This document shows, piece after piece, positions 25,820-43,628 of a DNA stretch of 64,000 bases. Source of the stretch: Mansonella perstans (Eukaryota; Nematoda; Chromadorea; Rhabditida; Onchocercidae); the NCBI GenBank assembly GCA_037074765.1, contig JBAMDO010000142.1, positions 78,377 to 142,376 of the forward strand, read 5' to 3'. Under the pieces are notes generated by a model. That model did no database searches and was not told the DNA's origin. It was given only the letters and a program-made list of their open reading frames with translations. The translations under genes were made by a program, and so were the position numbers. Numbering within the stretch: position 1 is the stretch's first letter; each line of letters begins with the position of its first letter.

Positions 25820-28800
25820 TCAAATTAGCAATTGAACTAATTAGATCGTTTTTCTGATTTAATTTGCATATTCCATTGCTCCATCATTTAGATGATTGCG
25901 TTCATTTTAGAACATTTATTGAAATATTATTAAACTTAGTACCAATAGATGAGTGACGAATTACTCATCAACAAATGTAAACTGAGATTAAACTTTTCAT
26001 TCCTACTCAAATAGAAATGCGCAGTTGGCATAAATATCATCTAACGAGTTGCCAAGAGCAAAGCTTAGCGGTTATAGATTGCCAAAGCGGAAGTTTTTAT
26101 AGATAGTATAATTATTTAGCCCTAGAGCCAGAAGTCTGGGGTCATGGGGTCATTGATAAATGCAGATTTCTGTTACCATTACAAATATGCTTCTGTGAGA
26201 GCTAAAGAAGCCTGTAAGTATTCTGAATCTTGTAATATTTTGAATGATGAACTTATTTAATATTCTGCTTGTGGTGAAAATCAATTTTGATTTGATTTAA
26301 ACAAAAAATTAGATTTACTAAAATTATCTTTTTGCGCTATGCATAAAATTGTCTATACATATCATTTATCATATATTCAGTACATTTGCAAAACTTTTTC
26401 TGAATGAAATCAATAGAATTCATTAAAAAATTCAATTCTGGAAAATTTGAGACTTTTGAAATTACTCTGAAATTTGTTAAATTTAATTATGTAATCGAAA
26501 TACTCAAATTCTGTAACGTTACACTTAAGGGAAAAATTTAAGTGAGGAGTTGTAAGTGAAGTTTTTGAAAAAGAGACGATTTGTGAAGATGCATAATATA
26601 TTCTATTATTTTTATTTGTTATAAACGATGAATGTTCAATTATTACATAAACTATCTTTCAGAATTCATGAGATTCTTTTCCGATATCCTGAAATTTTCT
26701 TTTTCCTTGCTACAGTCTTATTGGGAATGTGGAAATAATGTAAAATACGAACTTTGTTGAAAGGTGATGAATAACATCATAGTGTAGTAGAGGATAGAAA
26801 AAGTTGATGATGAAGTGCTTGGTTGCATAATAGAGTTCCGCATACGTTAGTGGCATATAACTGTTGATATTTCTTGACTGCACACGATCGTACAACTTTA
26901 CTGCTAGATCCGCATTGCTGTAGCAAAAAGTATCATCTATCATTTTTATCACCGCGATTTTATAATACTGCGAGATCATAATAGAAATTAAAATATATTT
27001 TGATGGGTACATGATGTGTAGAGTTTTTTATCGTAAAGGAACGAAAAAAGAATATTCTATGGAAATCAACATCGTAAGGTTTATATAGATTTTATTGGAA
27101 TTTTGAACTAAACTGTTGCACTACTTATTTATCCTTTTACTTCATCACAATACCTCTAATTTAATGTCAAATGAATTTGTTATTGAAATCTTCAAGTACC
27201 AGTACTGGCTATCAAAGAAATTTGGGCACAGAATAGTGATGCAACAAATAACATTTTAAATGATTGATAGCATTTTGTTGTATTGTCCAAGGAAACTAAA
27301 TTAAACCTTAGCTGTTAAAAATAACAGTAGGCATAAATTTTTAGGAGGAACTATAAAGTGTAAAAGAAGTTTTTTCGCAGAAAGCAAAAATCGACTAGTG
27401 GTCAGTTTTGCTATACATCGATTTTTCCGTTGTCATAATCCATAGTCACATCAACTGCAGAAAAACTAGAAAACTTTCCACTCGAAAGCATGTAGTACTA
27501 TAAACCAAGAGCAATTATTTCTGTGAAAGTCATGAACCTATTTGTATTTGATTATATTTTAGTACTGAGATAGTACAAAGGAATGGATTTTAAATATTTA
27601 CATAAATGTGCCTCTTTAGTGAAGAAATAGTTAACATTTTCAGTCATTTTCTAAACTATTCTGTAACATTATTCTATACTATCAAAACATCAATACTGCT
27701 ATCTTCATTCACGCAACTAGCAAAAGTTTCTTTAATTTCCTTCGAAATGAATAAAACTGAAGGCATAAAGCTATCCAAGAAGATAAATGAGCTAATGAAA
27801 TAATTTACTGCGTGTAAGTAGCATCTAAAAATTCAACAACTCATTCTATTTTTATTTAAATATACTTCAGGACTAATTCTAAATTTTGTTCGTCATTTCT
27901 TAATACTTGTTGTGATTTAATATTTAAGCGTATCTTTATGTCAAATAAACATCTTCCCTTACTAAATAGCAGAAAGAGAGAGAAGTCACATTCATCTGAG
28001 TTATGCGTAATTAGTTATAATCCGACGTTTGTTTGCTACTTAAATTGAAATTCAAGGATAAATTTGGTTTCTAACCAAATTATTAGATTTGGAATAATTT
28101 TGAATTTTTGATAATTAGCTATATTTATTAAGTTCAACCATTTTTTTATGTTTTTCTACCCGTTTTGCTCATTAAATTTGAAGAGATGATTTTTCTAAAA
28201 AGTATAACATGAGAACTGTACAATTTACCGGACTCAAGGCCAATAATAGAGTCAAATCGCCCTTAGAATCGAATTAGAACTGGCACCATTTCGAAAACCA
28301 TAAAAAAAGAAATTGAAAATTGCTGTGAAATAGTAAATGACTGATTTAATTCATCTATAGAAAAAAATCTAAAATTTTATGGTTTAAAAATGATTTAATA
28401 TTTGATTTAATATTTAATATTTAGTTTATGATAAACTCGAAAAACAGGAAAAAAGCGATTCTCATTGTGAAGTTCTATTCCTTCTCAACCTGGGCTATGG
28501 TAATTGTACACAGGTGAATACAATAATGCAAAATGCTCCGGGAATAATTTAAAGCTCCGCAAACAGATTAGGTAGAAAGGTCTATGCTTTATTCCGGTAC
28601 ATGCATGCAGTTGTCTTTTAATCTGCAACTAAATGCAAGTTGAAAAAACATCAACATAACAAAAAAACAACAAAAACATCAGCAAAGAATGTAAAAAAAA
28701 TGAATCATTTAACTATAAACGGACAATTTCATTTAATTTTACAATCAAAAATTCAACGAATTTAGGAGCTTGTCCCATTCCAGTCGAAGGCTTATGGGTA

Positions 28801-31800
28801 GATGAAGTTTTATTTACTATTAATTCGAAATCGGTCTAATCCAGAAGCAAATAATAGTCACCAATATTTTCTTGTTGCAAATAGCATCTAAACTAGATTT
28901 TTGCAAATAATTTTTGTTTTGTTTTCCCAATGCAAAAGAGAATAAAAAGCAATTCAAAAAATGTGGAGCAGTAGTAGAATTTTGCAAGAGAATAATTAAT
29001 GAAAGGTGGAATGGTATGCCTAAACTAAATCTGTGCCTAAGAAGATGCAAAGTCTGAGCTGAGGAAATCTGTTGTAAAATGGGTTGTATTCCTCAATAAA
29101 GCGTTTATTTTCAAAAACAAACACTCTGCAATTTCGTCTTTTACTTTTCAAACGAAAGGGTGTGGAAGGGGGTAAGTGAGGAATCCTCAATGCTTTACTC
29201 TGTGATCTATATCTGTTATTAATTCTTATCAAGTCTAAACTTTTATTGCAGATTTTGAGAATTTTCAGCACTCATCTGTGCTTCTTCCCAATAAAAATAT
29301 GGTCTGCAAGGAGTGCAATATCGTCCTGTGTCCCGTTTTGAAGAGTAAAATCAAATTTTGATCTCTTTCTATTTTCAAGGATGATTTGTAATGACAAATC
29401 CCTGAAGGTTACTTGTTTCAGCTCTTTCAATGAATTCAATAAGATAGCCATAAGTAATGAGTGATTTAACTAACTAATTTGAAGAGAATCTCAACTTGTA
29501 AAATATTTGTGAGAATTTCAAAATTTTCAGAAATTTGTAATTTTATAAAATCAAAGTTATGTTGAATGCATAAAATATGCAGGAATTAGCTTCATTATTT
29601 TCACGCTACTATATTCAAGACTTCTGAGATATAAAATGGAAAAGTAATTGATAAGCGACAAATAGTAGAGAGAAAACTTGAATTCGAATTCGATCATATC
29701 CTGTCTATCCATTCCATAGATCCTCTTCATGTTTCGTTCTCAATCTCTTTCTTATACATACATAAAGTAAGATATTCAAGAAACACCTTAAACATAGAAC
29801 ATACAACAACTGTTCTTACTGCTTGATTGATTGAAATAATGATGTAAGGATATGATAGGCATTAAATAATATCTAATAAAAATAAATTTCCATTAAATTA
29901 TTGATTGATTCATTCACTTAATTTTTTCATTTTCTTTTTTTTTTTTTTTTTTCACTTAATTAATCATTCACTTCAGATTTCTTTTTTAAACTCAATAGTA
30001 CATGATTATTTTTAGTTCTTTCCATATTTTTGGATGCATTTTTCAGTAGGATAACCATATTTCGGAAGAAGTTGAAGAACTTTTTGTTCTACTAATAAGT
30101 ATAAAAAATAGCTTTTATCATAGCTTCGATCACAGATCATCATTTCAATAGGCCCAATGTCTATTAACTTTCAATGTATCACGTCAAACTAATCAGTTAT
30201 TTTTCTCTTTCGTGCTAATCTGTTCAAAGTGACCATTTGATTATCATCAGCAACGATGTAAACAAATATCTTGACTAAGAACATTAAGCAAAAAAGTAAA
30301 ATAGAAAGGAAGAATCATTTTAAAATCAACAGGAGATATCTACTGTATAAATTAGCAGTTTGTTTGAACGTTAAACTAAAAATTCTGCATACGACAAAAA
30401 AATTCCACCATGATTAGCACAGTTTTCCTTTGTACAGAAACTTCAATCTTTCATCTTCTTTCTGATTCTTTGCTCTAAATTCGATAGAAACCTTCTATTT
30501 AAAACTACGTTAAATTTATTATTCAAAACTCCTAAATGCATTCTGTTTCATGCCGTATTAGACTAAAGCTCGCAAAGGATTTAAATTTATATAAAATGTT
30601 TTATAACAAGAAGCAGAAAGCATCGCTTCAACACATAAAACATAACGACTATCAATACGCTAACGATTACTGCAACTTGACTATCATTTTTCTCTTTATT
30701 TCTGGAAACTATTTTTGATTTTGCTATTCCACTTATTTACTTAACTTTCACTTAACCGGATCAGACCACAGTTGCCGGAAATCCTAAATTACTGAATAGC
30801 CGTTTTATGAAAATAGTGGAGAAATCAGTAAGAAGAGGAACTGATAATCTGATCATTTTAACTGATCATCTAGATAAGAAATGTAATATCAGCATATATG
30901 ACGATAATCTTCCAGTTGAACAATTTTTCATTTAATATGGTGCAATTACGAGTTTAAATAAAATGCTTAATACAGAGATGATAAGTTATTAGGTGGCAAT
31001 AAAAGACCGAGCAAAGGTCTGAAGGTTGAAATCATTTCAAAGAACTCAGAAACGGTCCTTCTTAATTCAATTAAATTTCAAACAGAGATAAAAAAAAAAT
31101 TACGAAAAATAAAATAAGAAATTTAAAAATGTTTCCTTAAATGTTAAACTAATATGGCCGCACGAAAAGTGTAAATTGTGTAAATTTGAAGAATGTTTCT
31201 AAATTTGGAGAGTTTCTTGAAAAAATATCGTGCGCACTGGTCCCGGCGCTTTGATAAAACGGAATGAAATATCTGCAGGAAGTCAGTATTTCTAACAAGA
31301 AAAATCAGAAAGTACATTTGAAGTTAGGAAATTATAAATTTATAAAGTTTGCACACCTTAAATGAGCGACAATAAAATATTTTAATATTTTTATATATAA
31401 AATTGAAGGGGATTTCAATGATGAAGTTAAAGAACTTTTGCAATATTGCAAGCAAGGGTTGTTAATTTTTAATCGGTAATGGTGTATACTCGCTAATGAG
31501 CTGAGGCTATCTTTTAATGAAATAATATGACACAGCAAAGAATCATGATCTCCAACATCCTGATTCTTTATTATTGTCTCGAAGTTATTGTTGAAAGAAT
31601 GGGTCTAAACTACGCAGATTGTTACGATGTGATTTGCGTTTAGAAACTTTATCAAAATTCATTGATTTTCCATGCCTTTTATCTATAACTGAATTTCTTT
31701 GTAGATGATGAGACAGGAAGTCTGAAACAGATTTCTGGCCGTAAATTATCTGCTTTTTCTATCATAAAATATTAAATGATTGGCGAGTAACTACTTTGTT

Positions 31801-32168
31801 TATGAAAGGCTAGAATTGCTGCAGTATCACTATGGAATTTGTCAATATTTACATCTTTTGAATTCTAGCATATTGCATGAAAAGCATTTTATTATCATTT
31901 TCGATAGAATAGATGGCTGGTTAAAATCTTGCATAGTGAAGTTCAGTTATTATGGTTAAATCACTTCATATGCTTCTTCAGATAATAGGCTGCTGCGAGT
32001 CATTTCAAATTTATTTTAAGCTCAATAGATTAAAGAGATTCGATCTAATCAGTAGAAATAAATAAAGAGCTTTTGATATGTTCCTAAAGTTTGCTCATAT
32101 TTGAAAAGACAGTTATTCCGATTATGTGTTCTAACGGCAAATGCCGAAAACAATAGTTGATGTCAAAT
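25820..32168. other. 6.3-kb stretch without a supported gene
   Basis: No conserved motif found on either strand. The longest frame, 27012-26710 (-), encodes 100 aa with no recognised domain and no clear splice context. Poly-T runs occur near 29936-29952. It probably includes 5' flanking sequence, and perhaps the signal-peptide exon, of the receptor gene. Confidence 0.4.
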
Positions 32169-35100
32169 TCACGGTACTCTGATAATGCGCATTGTATTCG
32201 TATGTCCGGATCCTATAATTATTCATTAAAATATAAGAATTATTGTTGTCTGACAAGATAATCATTCAAAATTGTTTTTGTAAGGCTGAAATTTTTCCAT
32301 TTCAGAAAAAATATGAGAAAAATTTGCTCTCGCCTTTAGGTTGAAATATCTTGCAAGTGCTGCTACAGCATGGTTACTTCTCTTGTCTCATGGAGAATTA
32401 GCGTAATGAAATACAAAGGTAAAATACCTTTGGACCATCCTGTGATAATGATGATCAAGTCATTTGATTTAATAAAACCATAGGCTTGTCCTTCTTTCAT
32501 ACCGTAAGCCACTCGTAAATCAATATCAGCTTTCCAATCATCATTTTTTGGCTCTACAATATTGATGTATACATTCTCCTATTAAATATGCCAGTTTCAA
32601 AAAGCTGCCCAATGAACTGTGAATCATCAAGATCAAGCGTCATCCGCGGAATAATCATATTTAAGATCGAACTATTAATCATAAGGCAGCTATTTAAAAT
32701 TAGATTAAAGAAATTTTTCGTTCATCTAATGAAGCTAATTATTTAACCCAAACTCGACGACACAGCATATCAACAAACCGGTATAAAGTAATGGATGGAC
32801 ACCACGAAACAAACGCATTTGTCGAGCAGCTTGTTCATCTCGGGTTATGCCAATAATTGTCGCCATGGGGCGGTAGCGGCTCACCAAACCAGCTGAGCTG
32901 AAAGTGGCACACACTAAACTTAGCTAAATTTCAGTGCTTTCAAAAAAAAAAGTTTTCTAAGTAAATAAGTTATTCTTAAAAATTTTTTTATATCAAAGTT
33001 TCACTTACGTATTTACATTAACGTATTTACATTATCTTTTATCTATTATCCTGAAAGAAAAGTTTGAACTTTTGATACTTACTGCCCTGTGCTAGTTAGA
33101 ACTACGATGGCGCTTGCATTGCATACATTTGCTGCCGCAGTGGCTGCAATTGCAATGGTATGTGTGACATCTGGAGGTTTCTTCATACAAAGAAGAGTTT
33201 CACGGAATACTTCTTGATAATTGATGGTTGATTCGGCTTCCAGACATATCTGGAACAAACAAAGAGAGTTAATTTTATGACTTTTCAACAAATGTAAAAG
33301 AAACTAGCATGTGCACTGTATTTTTGACATCGTCATCGAGTCTTTCGTTCTTTATTTAACGTTCTTGTACTGACCTTACTCATAGTCATCAGTGTTAATA
33401 CAGGATAGTCTCCTTTCGCAGTTTCACCGCTCAACATAACACAATCACTGCCATCCAGTACTGCATTTGCTACGTCGCTACCTAAACTCTTATTATTAAA
33501 TTAAATATGTATGATGTAAAGTCGATAAAGTTTTTTTTTGAATAAGCAATTAACAATGCAATAAATAATTGTTATGTACGATCTGCACAATCAATATAGC
33601 AATAAATATTAAAGTTACAATAGTAATGGGATTGAACCTAATTTTTTTGTTTTTTTTTTTTTTCATATTTAGAAAATTATACCCATTGTATTACACTATC
33701 TGTCCTCAACATATTAACTTACCCTCAGCCCGAGTGGGTCTTGGCTTCTTGGTCATTGATTCAAGCATTTGAGTGGCACAAACTACCGGTTTCCCACTTA
33801 CATTACATCGTGCGATCAGCATTTTTTGCGCTGCGAATACTTTCTCAGTAGGAATTTCGATACCCATATCACCCCGTGCTATCATCAATCCATCTGCTTC
33901 TTTAATTATTTCATCTGCGCTAAAATGTCCTTTGACATATTTCTCTACTAGAGATCACTACAGTTCAGAATGAATGCAATACAGTAGCCTGCTTTTCAGA
34001 ATTTCGAATCAATTTATGTTTGCTTCTTGGAAAGTTAATCACCACCTACTTGTCGTTAACTTAGTGTCAATTAGCTCACTTTTCGATGCCTTCCTGATTT
34101 TCAATCTTTGCTATAATTTTAATAAGTCTTCCTTTCTCGCCGAGAATGCGCCGGATTGTACGCACACCTTCAGCATTCCGAATAAACGATGCAAATATCA
34201 TATCAACACCCTGTAGAAATTAAAATATCTTCCAGCTAGCTCTAGTTTAGAATTGAAAACTTAAAATTACTTATAAAGACCCATAAATTGGTACCTGTTC
34301 GACACCAAATTTCAAATCTTTGGTGTCTTTATCGGAAACAGCAGGCAGATCGCACTTAGTACCAGGAAGATTGACCCCTTTTTTGCTACCTAATTTGCCT
34401 CCGTTCTCGACCGTACACATTATATCCGTACCCTCTAAAATGATTGTTTCAAATGAAGGTAATGAATTGTTTTCACTATGCTTATCTTAACTGAAGATAA
34501 ATCAAATGAAATGAAGACAACGCAATTCTGATTAATAGTAACTAATTAATAGTAATTTGCGTTCAGAAGTAAATCAAAGATTCCGTTCAGATTATGCATT
34601 AATGATTGAACGGTATGAATTACAAAGACTGTGAAAAGAATGTTCGATTCAACGGTAAGGATTATTAAGATTATATATCGATTAAACGGAATGAATTATA
34701 AAGATAGTGTAAAGAAAGTTACTTTTCCAACTGATCCATCACTGAATAAGAGAATAAAGATTCTTACCGATCCGATCCACCGCTACGGAAATGAGTCCAT
34801 CGTCGATGAATACGTGTGCCCCAGGCTTCAGAATCTTTGGCATATTCTCATAGTCGACATATAATACATTAGCATTGCACTTCGAAGCCATAGCCTTGTC
34901 TGTTGTAAGCTTAATTTTTGCTCCTTTTTTTAGTTCTACTTCCGCTGTAGCAGACTTAAAAAAATGACAGGTTTTAGAGTCTTTATTCATGATTATACAA
35001 TTATTTTAGCGAATAGTTCCTTACTACTTAATTAATCCTAACATCACTTAAAACTTTACACTTCTCGTTTCAAAGTTTGTTAACTTCAAATAAAAAAATT

Positions 35101-35983
35101 TGAATATTTCTTATCATTTCTAAGGGCTTGAACATTTCTTTAATTTTTGGCAGTGCTTTTCTAGCACTATTGTAAGGTAAACTTATGCTATCAATAAGGG
35201 ATAACATCTTACATCATGTCTCTTTCTTAATAATTTTGCTAAGAATTTAAGCCTTACTCCGTCTATAAGTCCGGTGCGAATTTCAGGTCCTTTAGTGTCC
35301 AGAGCGATTCCAACTAGTGGTTTTTTGCTAAAGCTTTGCACTGCTTCGCGTATGTTTTTTATTGTTGTTCCATGGTACTTCAATGAAAATTAATTTTAGT
35401 TTTGGGACTTACATAATCACAATTGTATCATCAACACTGAAAGAATTCTCTAAATATCTAACTTCGTGTGATCCGTGGCTAAAATTCAGACGAGCAATAT
35501 TCATGCCTGCTGTTATCATATCTTTTAGTTTATCCACACTTTCACAGGCTGGTCCTATAAATATGGCATGAAATTCAAAATTAGACTGTGCTATGCAAAG
35601 ATTATCGTTGTGATAACTTGCTTTGGATGAATAATATGACAAAAAAAATAAAGTTAAAAAATTAAATAATTTCATAATTACAAATGGTTTGTTTTTTTTC
35701 AATTTTATTCGATATTATCACTATAAGATGAATTAATCAACGAATTTCGACGTTGGCGTGAGTGGAAATTGCAGTCTTGAATCAGCATGTCGAAATATAC
35801 GATTTGTTGAAAAGTGCTAGACTAAGAAGTTTGGAGAAGTGAACAGGTTCTATACCAAAGAATAATATCATACCAATAGTGCATATAATTGCTGTTTTTC
35901 TTTCAATACGTGGCCGACTGTTAATGTTTATCTTGCACTTGTGCATGAGATTTGTGCTGAACACCTCCTGATTCTCTGTTGAT
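32169..35983 (-). CDS. pyk: Pyruvate kinase, copy 1
   Basis: Last ATP-forming step of glycolysis (phosphoenolpyruvate + ADP to pyruvate + ATP), cytosolic tetramer. Exons: 35983-35874, 35554-35463, 35377-35258, 34954-34768, 34434-34295, 34210-34080, 33919-33723, 33481-33375, 33249-33083, 32897-32779, 32553-32428, 32212-32169; all phases agree. Motifs in order: [57 protein letters not shown] (catalytic Lys), [21 protein letters not shown] with [26 protein letters not shown], and C-terminal [14 protein letters not shown], the effector-loop region. The first listed exon starts at an acceptor and its only ATG lies after the usual N terminus, so the true start is probably in an exon upstream of 35983. 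The short final exon (14 codons) is shared with copy 2. Confidence 0.93.
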
Positions 35984-37155
35984 CTAAATATTAATCACTT
36001 TTGGAATTAAAATTCCAATCATTTTATTACGGATAATAATTTATTTTTTAAATAAATGAAAATGGTTGTGAGAGTGCTGCTTGCAAGTAACTAAGTTTTT
36101 TAATCATTAGTTTTAAATCATTTAAAAATTTTGGTCTATCAACTTTGCATTGGTGCTTGTCTTTACCCTTGATCATTTCAAATTTTTGGAACTAGTTTCA
36201 GACTAAAATATTTTCTTGAGATGCGTTCTGTTCTGTCTGCATATTATCAGAGCAGAAATTATAAAAATAAGTGCAATTTACCAACTTTTGCATATCTGCC
36301 ATGATAACTTTTTGTTTCAAAAATTTTCGAACTCAGTCCTGATTAGGGCAAATCGTAAATAACTTTCTATTGAAAGTTTGCGACCACTTTGATAGGCATA
36401 CAAGTAGCTATCGCGAGGGACACAAGCATTACAGTTAAAGGTTAGTGCACTAATTTTGTTATTACGTAATAAAATTTCAATTCTTTCTCGAACTGCAAAT
36501 AAAAGAGCACCACCCGCCTCTTACTACACTTTTCCTTTTTCGTAAAAGAATATATTTTAATTTAACAAATTTTTAAATCTAAGTCTTTATTGATCTTATT
36601 GGAAAAATTTGAATGAAGCCATTTTGCTGTTTAATTTTCTTATTATTTTCCCATACTAGTGATCACAAGCGTTAAATTCAGATTATCAAATTGGGTACAC
36701 TGTTAGTAAACGTAATTGACACTCTTCTAAGAATTTGGTGAGTTTCTACGCTTTCTCACTATTTACTTTACTTAATGAGTTAAATGATTTTTGCTCACAG
36801 ATATCCTTCGTTAGCACTAAATCATTTATATTTCTATCAAACAAAACATACAACATTTTTAGCGACAGTGGCAGTGATACTTCTCCGATTTTAGAAATTC
36901 AGTAAGACACGCCCGCTTGACAGCTATACAGAACAGAATGATAAAATGAATAAACAATTTTATCCTAAATGTGCTGATAATTCGAATGGAAAATTTGCAT
37001 CTTATACAAAGTTATTTAAATTCTGTAGAATTTAATTTTTTTTTTTCGAATTTTTCTATGCCATTTATATGCAAGAAAGTCAAATTACGTCAGTTATTTT
37101 AAACGCAGACGTTTAAATATAACATATATATATGTAAATATAATAAGTGATGATT
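35984..37155. other. Stretch between pyruvate kinase copy 1 and the next gene
   Basis: No exon recognised. It is expected to hold the promoter and 5' exon of pyruvate kinase copy 1. A TA-rich tract lies near 37120-37140. Confidence 0.4.
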
Positions 37156-38625
37156 TCAGAGTTGCACTGAATCAACTGATTTCTTTATATGACCGTTCAA
37201 TAATATTTCATCCTTCCATGTATTCAGGAATGACTGCTGCAGGATAATATCTATGATGCAGTCATGCAGTTCATGTTCCACATTTGCCTTTTTAAATTTA
37301 AGCAAAATCTTTAGATGATTGAGTGTCGGTACTTTTAGCGGTATGTTCTACCCGGCAATACAATGAATAAAAAGTCATCAAATTCATCTAGCTTTTCTAT
37401 CAAATCTCTGTATGGAATGTACAAATCATTGAATGCGGCAAATTTCAGAAAGTATGAGCAAGTAAGTAATAAGTTTTCCAGAATGTATCGGACTTCCGTA
37501 CAAACAGCCAGAAGAAATTCAAGGAATAGCAACACCATAAGCTTCATAGCATTAACATATCTCGATGCTAATTCCGGAAATGAATCTATCACATTGATAT
37601 TTAAATTAGAATACAACCGAAATGTATTCAATTTACAGAGGATTGAATCATATGAAGTATCAGTCAGCTGTGAAACATCCAGTCTTGCGGTCATGATATT
37701 CCAATTAGTTTGAAATTCAATCGCTCATCTCCATTTCTTTTCATCATAAAGTGATGATCTCGTGTACTTTTTCTTCTGCTCTATAACTTCACTCTTTTAT
37801 ACTCAAGGAATCAAGAGTAGTAAGTTACTTACCGGAATTCTACTGAAGATTCAAACTGAAAAACTCTCCACATCATTACGAAAGGATGCGAAAGCTGCTT
37901 TCTTGAATAATTTTGAATAGTTAACATGGCGTTAAAAGCAATCTAAACACAGTTAAATCACATTACTCATAATTAAACAAAATGAGAGACTTGAAGATGC
38001 GAAAATCGCCCAACAAAGCTCAACATAATATCTGTCCAACGGATCACATATTTAAGGTTCAGAAAAAAAAACTGAAGCGTATATGCCAATATTCTTAAAA
38101 ACGAAAAATATGCTTAGACTAAAATTACAAGAAATATTTCATTGCCAATTGACCGATTCTCTAAACAAAAATAATTATTCACATAATTGAAGCAGCAAAT
38201 TTTCCAAATGCTGAATTGTTGTTGAGAGATCAAAGAATTTCTTGCACGAAATAATTTTTTGCAGATAAACTTTTACTTCTAAGATAATGATAATCCACTC
38301 ATTTCTTTGTTTTTAAATTTTATGATGACATAGTTCCCGGTTCTAGCAATTAAAGAAGTAAAAGAAAAGCAATTAATAAGCATATCATATAATTAGTGTA
38401 AAATTTGCAAACTCTGGAAAAACGAAAACTGCAAATGCACAAACGCAGGAATTTATCAAAGTTTATCAACATCTAAGATTATTAATTAGAACATAAATAA
38501 TATCGGTTGTAAGCAGGAAGATTTCCTTCATATTGAGAAAAACGTCTAATAAATAACGCCATCGCAGAACGGTATAAATTACATTCATTAAACTGATAAT
38601 CCCTAATCTGCTTATAAAGTTTTAT
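37156..38625 (-). CDS. Unrecognised multi-exon gene between the pyruvate kinase copies
   Basis: Four 3' exons join in phase: 38071-37979 (phase 0, 31 codons), 37942-37833 (ends phase 2), 37683-37362 (starts with one base, ends phase 0) and 37308-37156 with a TGA stop. A further likely exon starts at 38625 after TTTTCAG and reads IKLYKQIRDYQFNECNLYRS; its link to the others is unresolved. The deduced protein is helical and Leu/Phe-rich with charged turns. A hydrophobic run (MKLMVLLFLEFLLAV) could be a buried helix or one membrane segment. There is no catalytic motif. Weak resemblance in layout to the N-terminal domain of NEPRO-type nucleolar proteins came to mind but is not established. It lies on the same strand as both flanking genes, about 0.2 kb from the stop of copy 2. 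Confidence 0.55.
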
Positions 38626-38791
38626 CTGAAAACAAAGTGTGGTTTTAGATATAATATATGTGGAAATGAAGAGTTGGGATCGAAATTGTTGCTAAAAGGA
38701 GATAATCATTAATCAACAGCCGGAAATGAGTTGCAATTCATTAGAATAAGCGAGCTAAACTGGAAGCGAATTGCGACCATATCGGCATCAT

Positions 38792-42526
<3,735 letters not shown>

Positions 42527-43434
42527 CGTTTTCTGTCTGTAAGATATATTATGTATATTGTAAGCAGCTTAATGGATTAAAATTTTTCCTCATTAGTTTT
42601 ACTAATAGTATCTTTCTTCGTATATTAATGAATTCACAGATATGCTAAATAACTAACTGAACCAGAAAAAACTTGTGTTTTTAGTTCATTCGATAGTTTA
42701 ATTTTTCTAACAATTCAGTAATTCAGCAATCAAAAACTTGCTTTTATTGAGAATGTGCATTTTTTTCAAAAAATATTTTTTAACAGAATAATGATTACAA
42801 TAGAAAATTTTTTAAAAAAAAAGCTTTTAATAATATCAAGAAGAGAAAATCCATTAGTTAGCTCTAGAAATGATTCATTTAATGTTCCAAAATTAAATGA
42901 GCAACAAAATAAAAAACAAATTCATCGCCTATATTAGCTGCTTTCGTGCAAGTCTAAGGGTAGACAGGTGCACAGCAGTGATTGTTACGATAATCATTGT
43001 CTTTATCAAAATGAGATAGATTTAGATCAGATCAAAATAGATTTAGATCAGATCAAAAACGAATAGCACTTCAAATCATTGATTAAAGAATTTTTATAGA
43101 ATTCTGTAGTCTAGAAATTATGAAATTAGCCTCATCTCGCCTCTATCTACAATTTTTCGTTCATTACAATTTCCCTAACATAATAATGACGTGAGCAACA
43201 ACAGTAAGAGAAACTGACAGGTTGCAAGTAATTATTATGGCCTACAAATTAATAGTTAAAGATAAACTAACGAAATTAAGCCATCATGATTACTGTGATA
43301 TTTTGACATGATTTCTTTTTATCGTTACTATCAAACTGTGGCAGTTTTATATATTCACTTTTTTTACGAAGGAGCTACAAATAAATTGAATCACACCAAG
43401 TATAAATAAAATAACATCGAGAATATCTATCTAT

Positions 43435-43628
43435 ATGACTGTCCACAACACGCCAATTCTTAGTACAAATATCAACATGACTGTCCACAACACGCCAATT
43501 CTTAGTACAAATATCAACATGACTGTCCACAACACGCCAATCTTTAGTACAAATATCAACATGACTGTCCACAACACGCCAATTCTTAGTACAAATATCA
43601 ACATGACTGTCCACAACACGCCAATCCT
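43435..43628. repeat. 42-bp tandem minisatellite, 4.6 copies
   Basis: Units begin ATGACTGTCCACAACACGCC at 43435, 43477, 43519, 43561 and 43603; the last is cut short and diverges at about 43627. Copies are almost identical (one unit lacks a T-for-A-type match near CCAATCTTTAG). The unit is 14 codons long, so frames stay open across copies: one on the plus strand and two on the minus strand are uninterrupted through the array. Confidence 0.95.

Noticed and set aside
26710..27012. 100-aa minus-strand frame
   Set aside because: No recognised motif, no convincing donor or acceptor, length within chance for this AT content; kept only as a note in the gap entry.
33706..33973. Short plus-strand frames over pyruvate kinase exons
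   Set aside because: Shadows of the minus-strand exon 33919-33723, which encodes the [10 protein letters not shown] motif.
37363..37713. Plus-strand 116-aa open frame
   Set aside because: Directly antisense to the in-phase exon 37683-37362 of the minus-strand gene, which has consistent splice sites; the plus frame has none.
43435..43628. CRISPR-like array
   Set aside because: Units are head-to-tail and near-identical over their full length with no variable spacers; a eukaryotic minisatellite.
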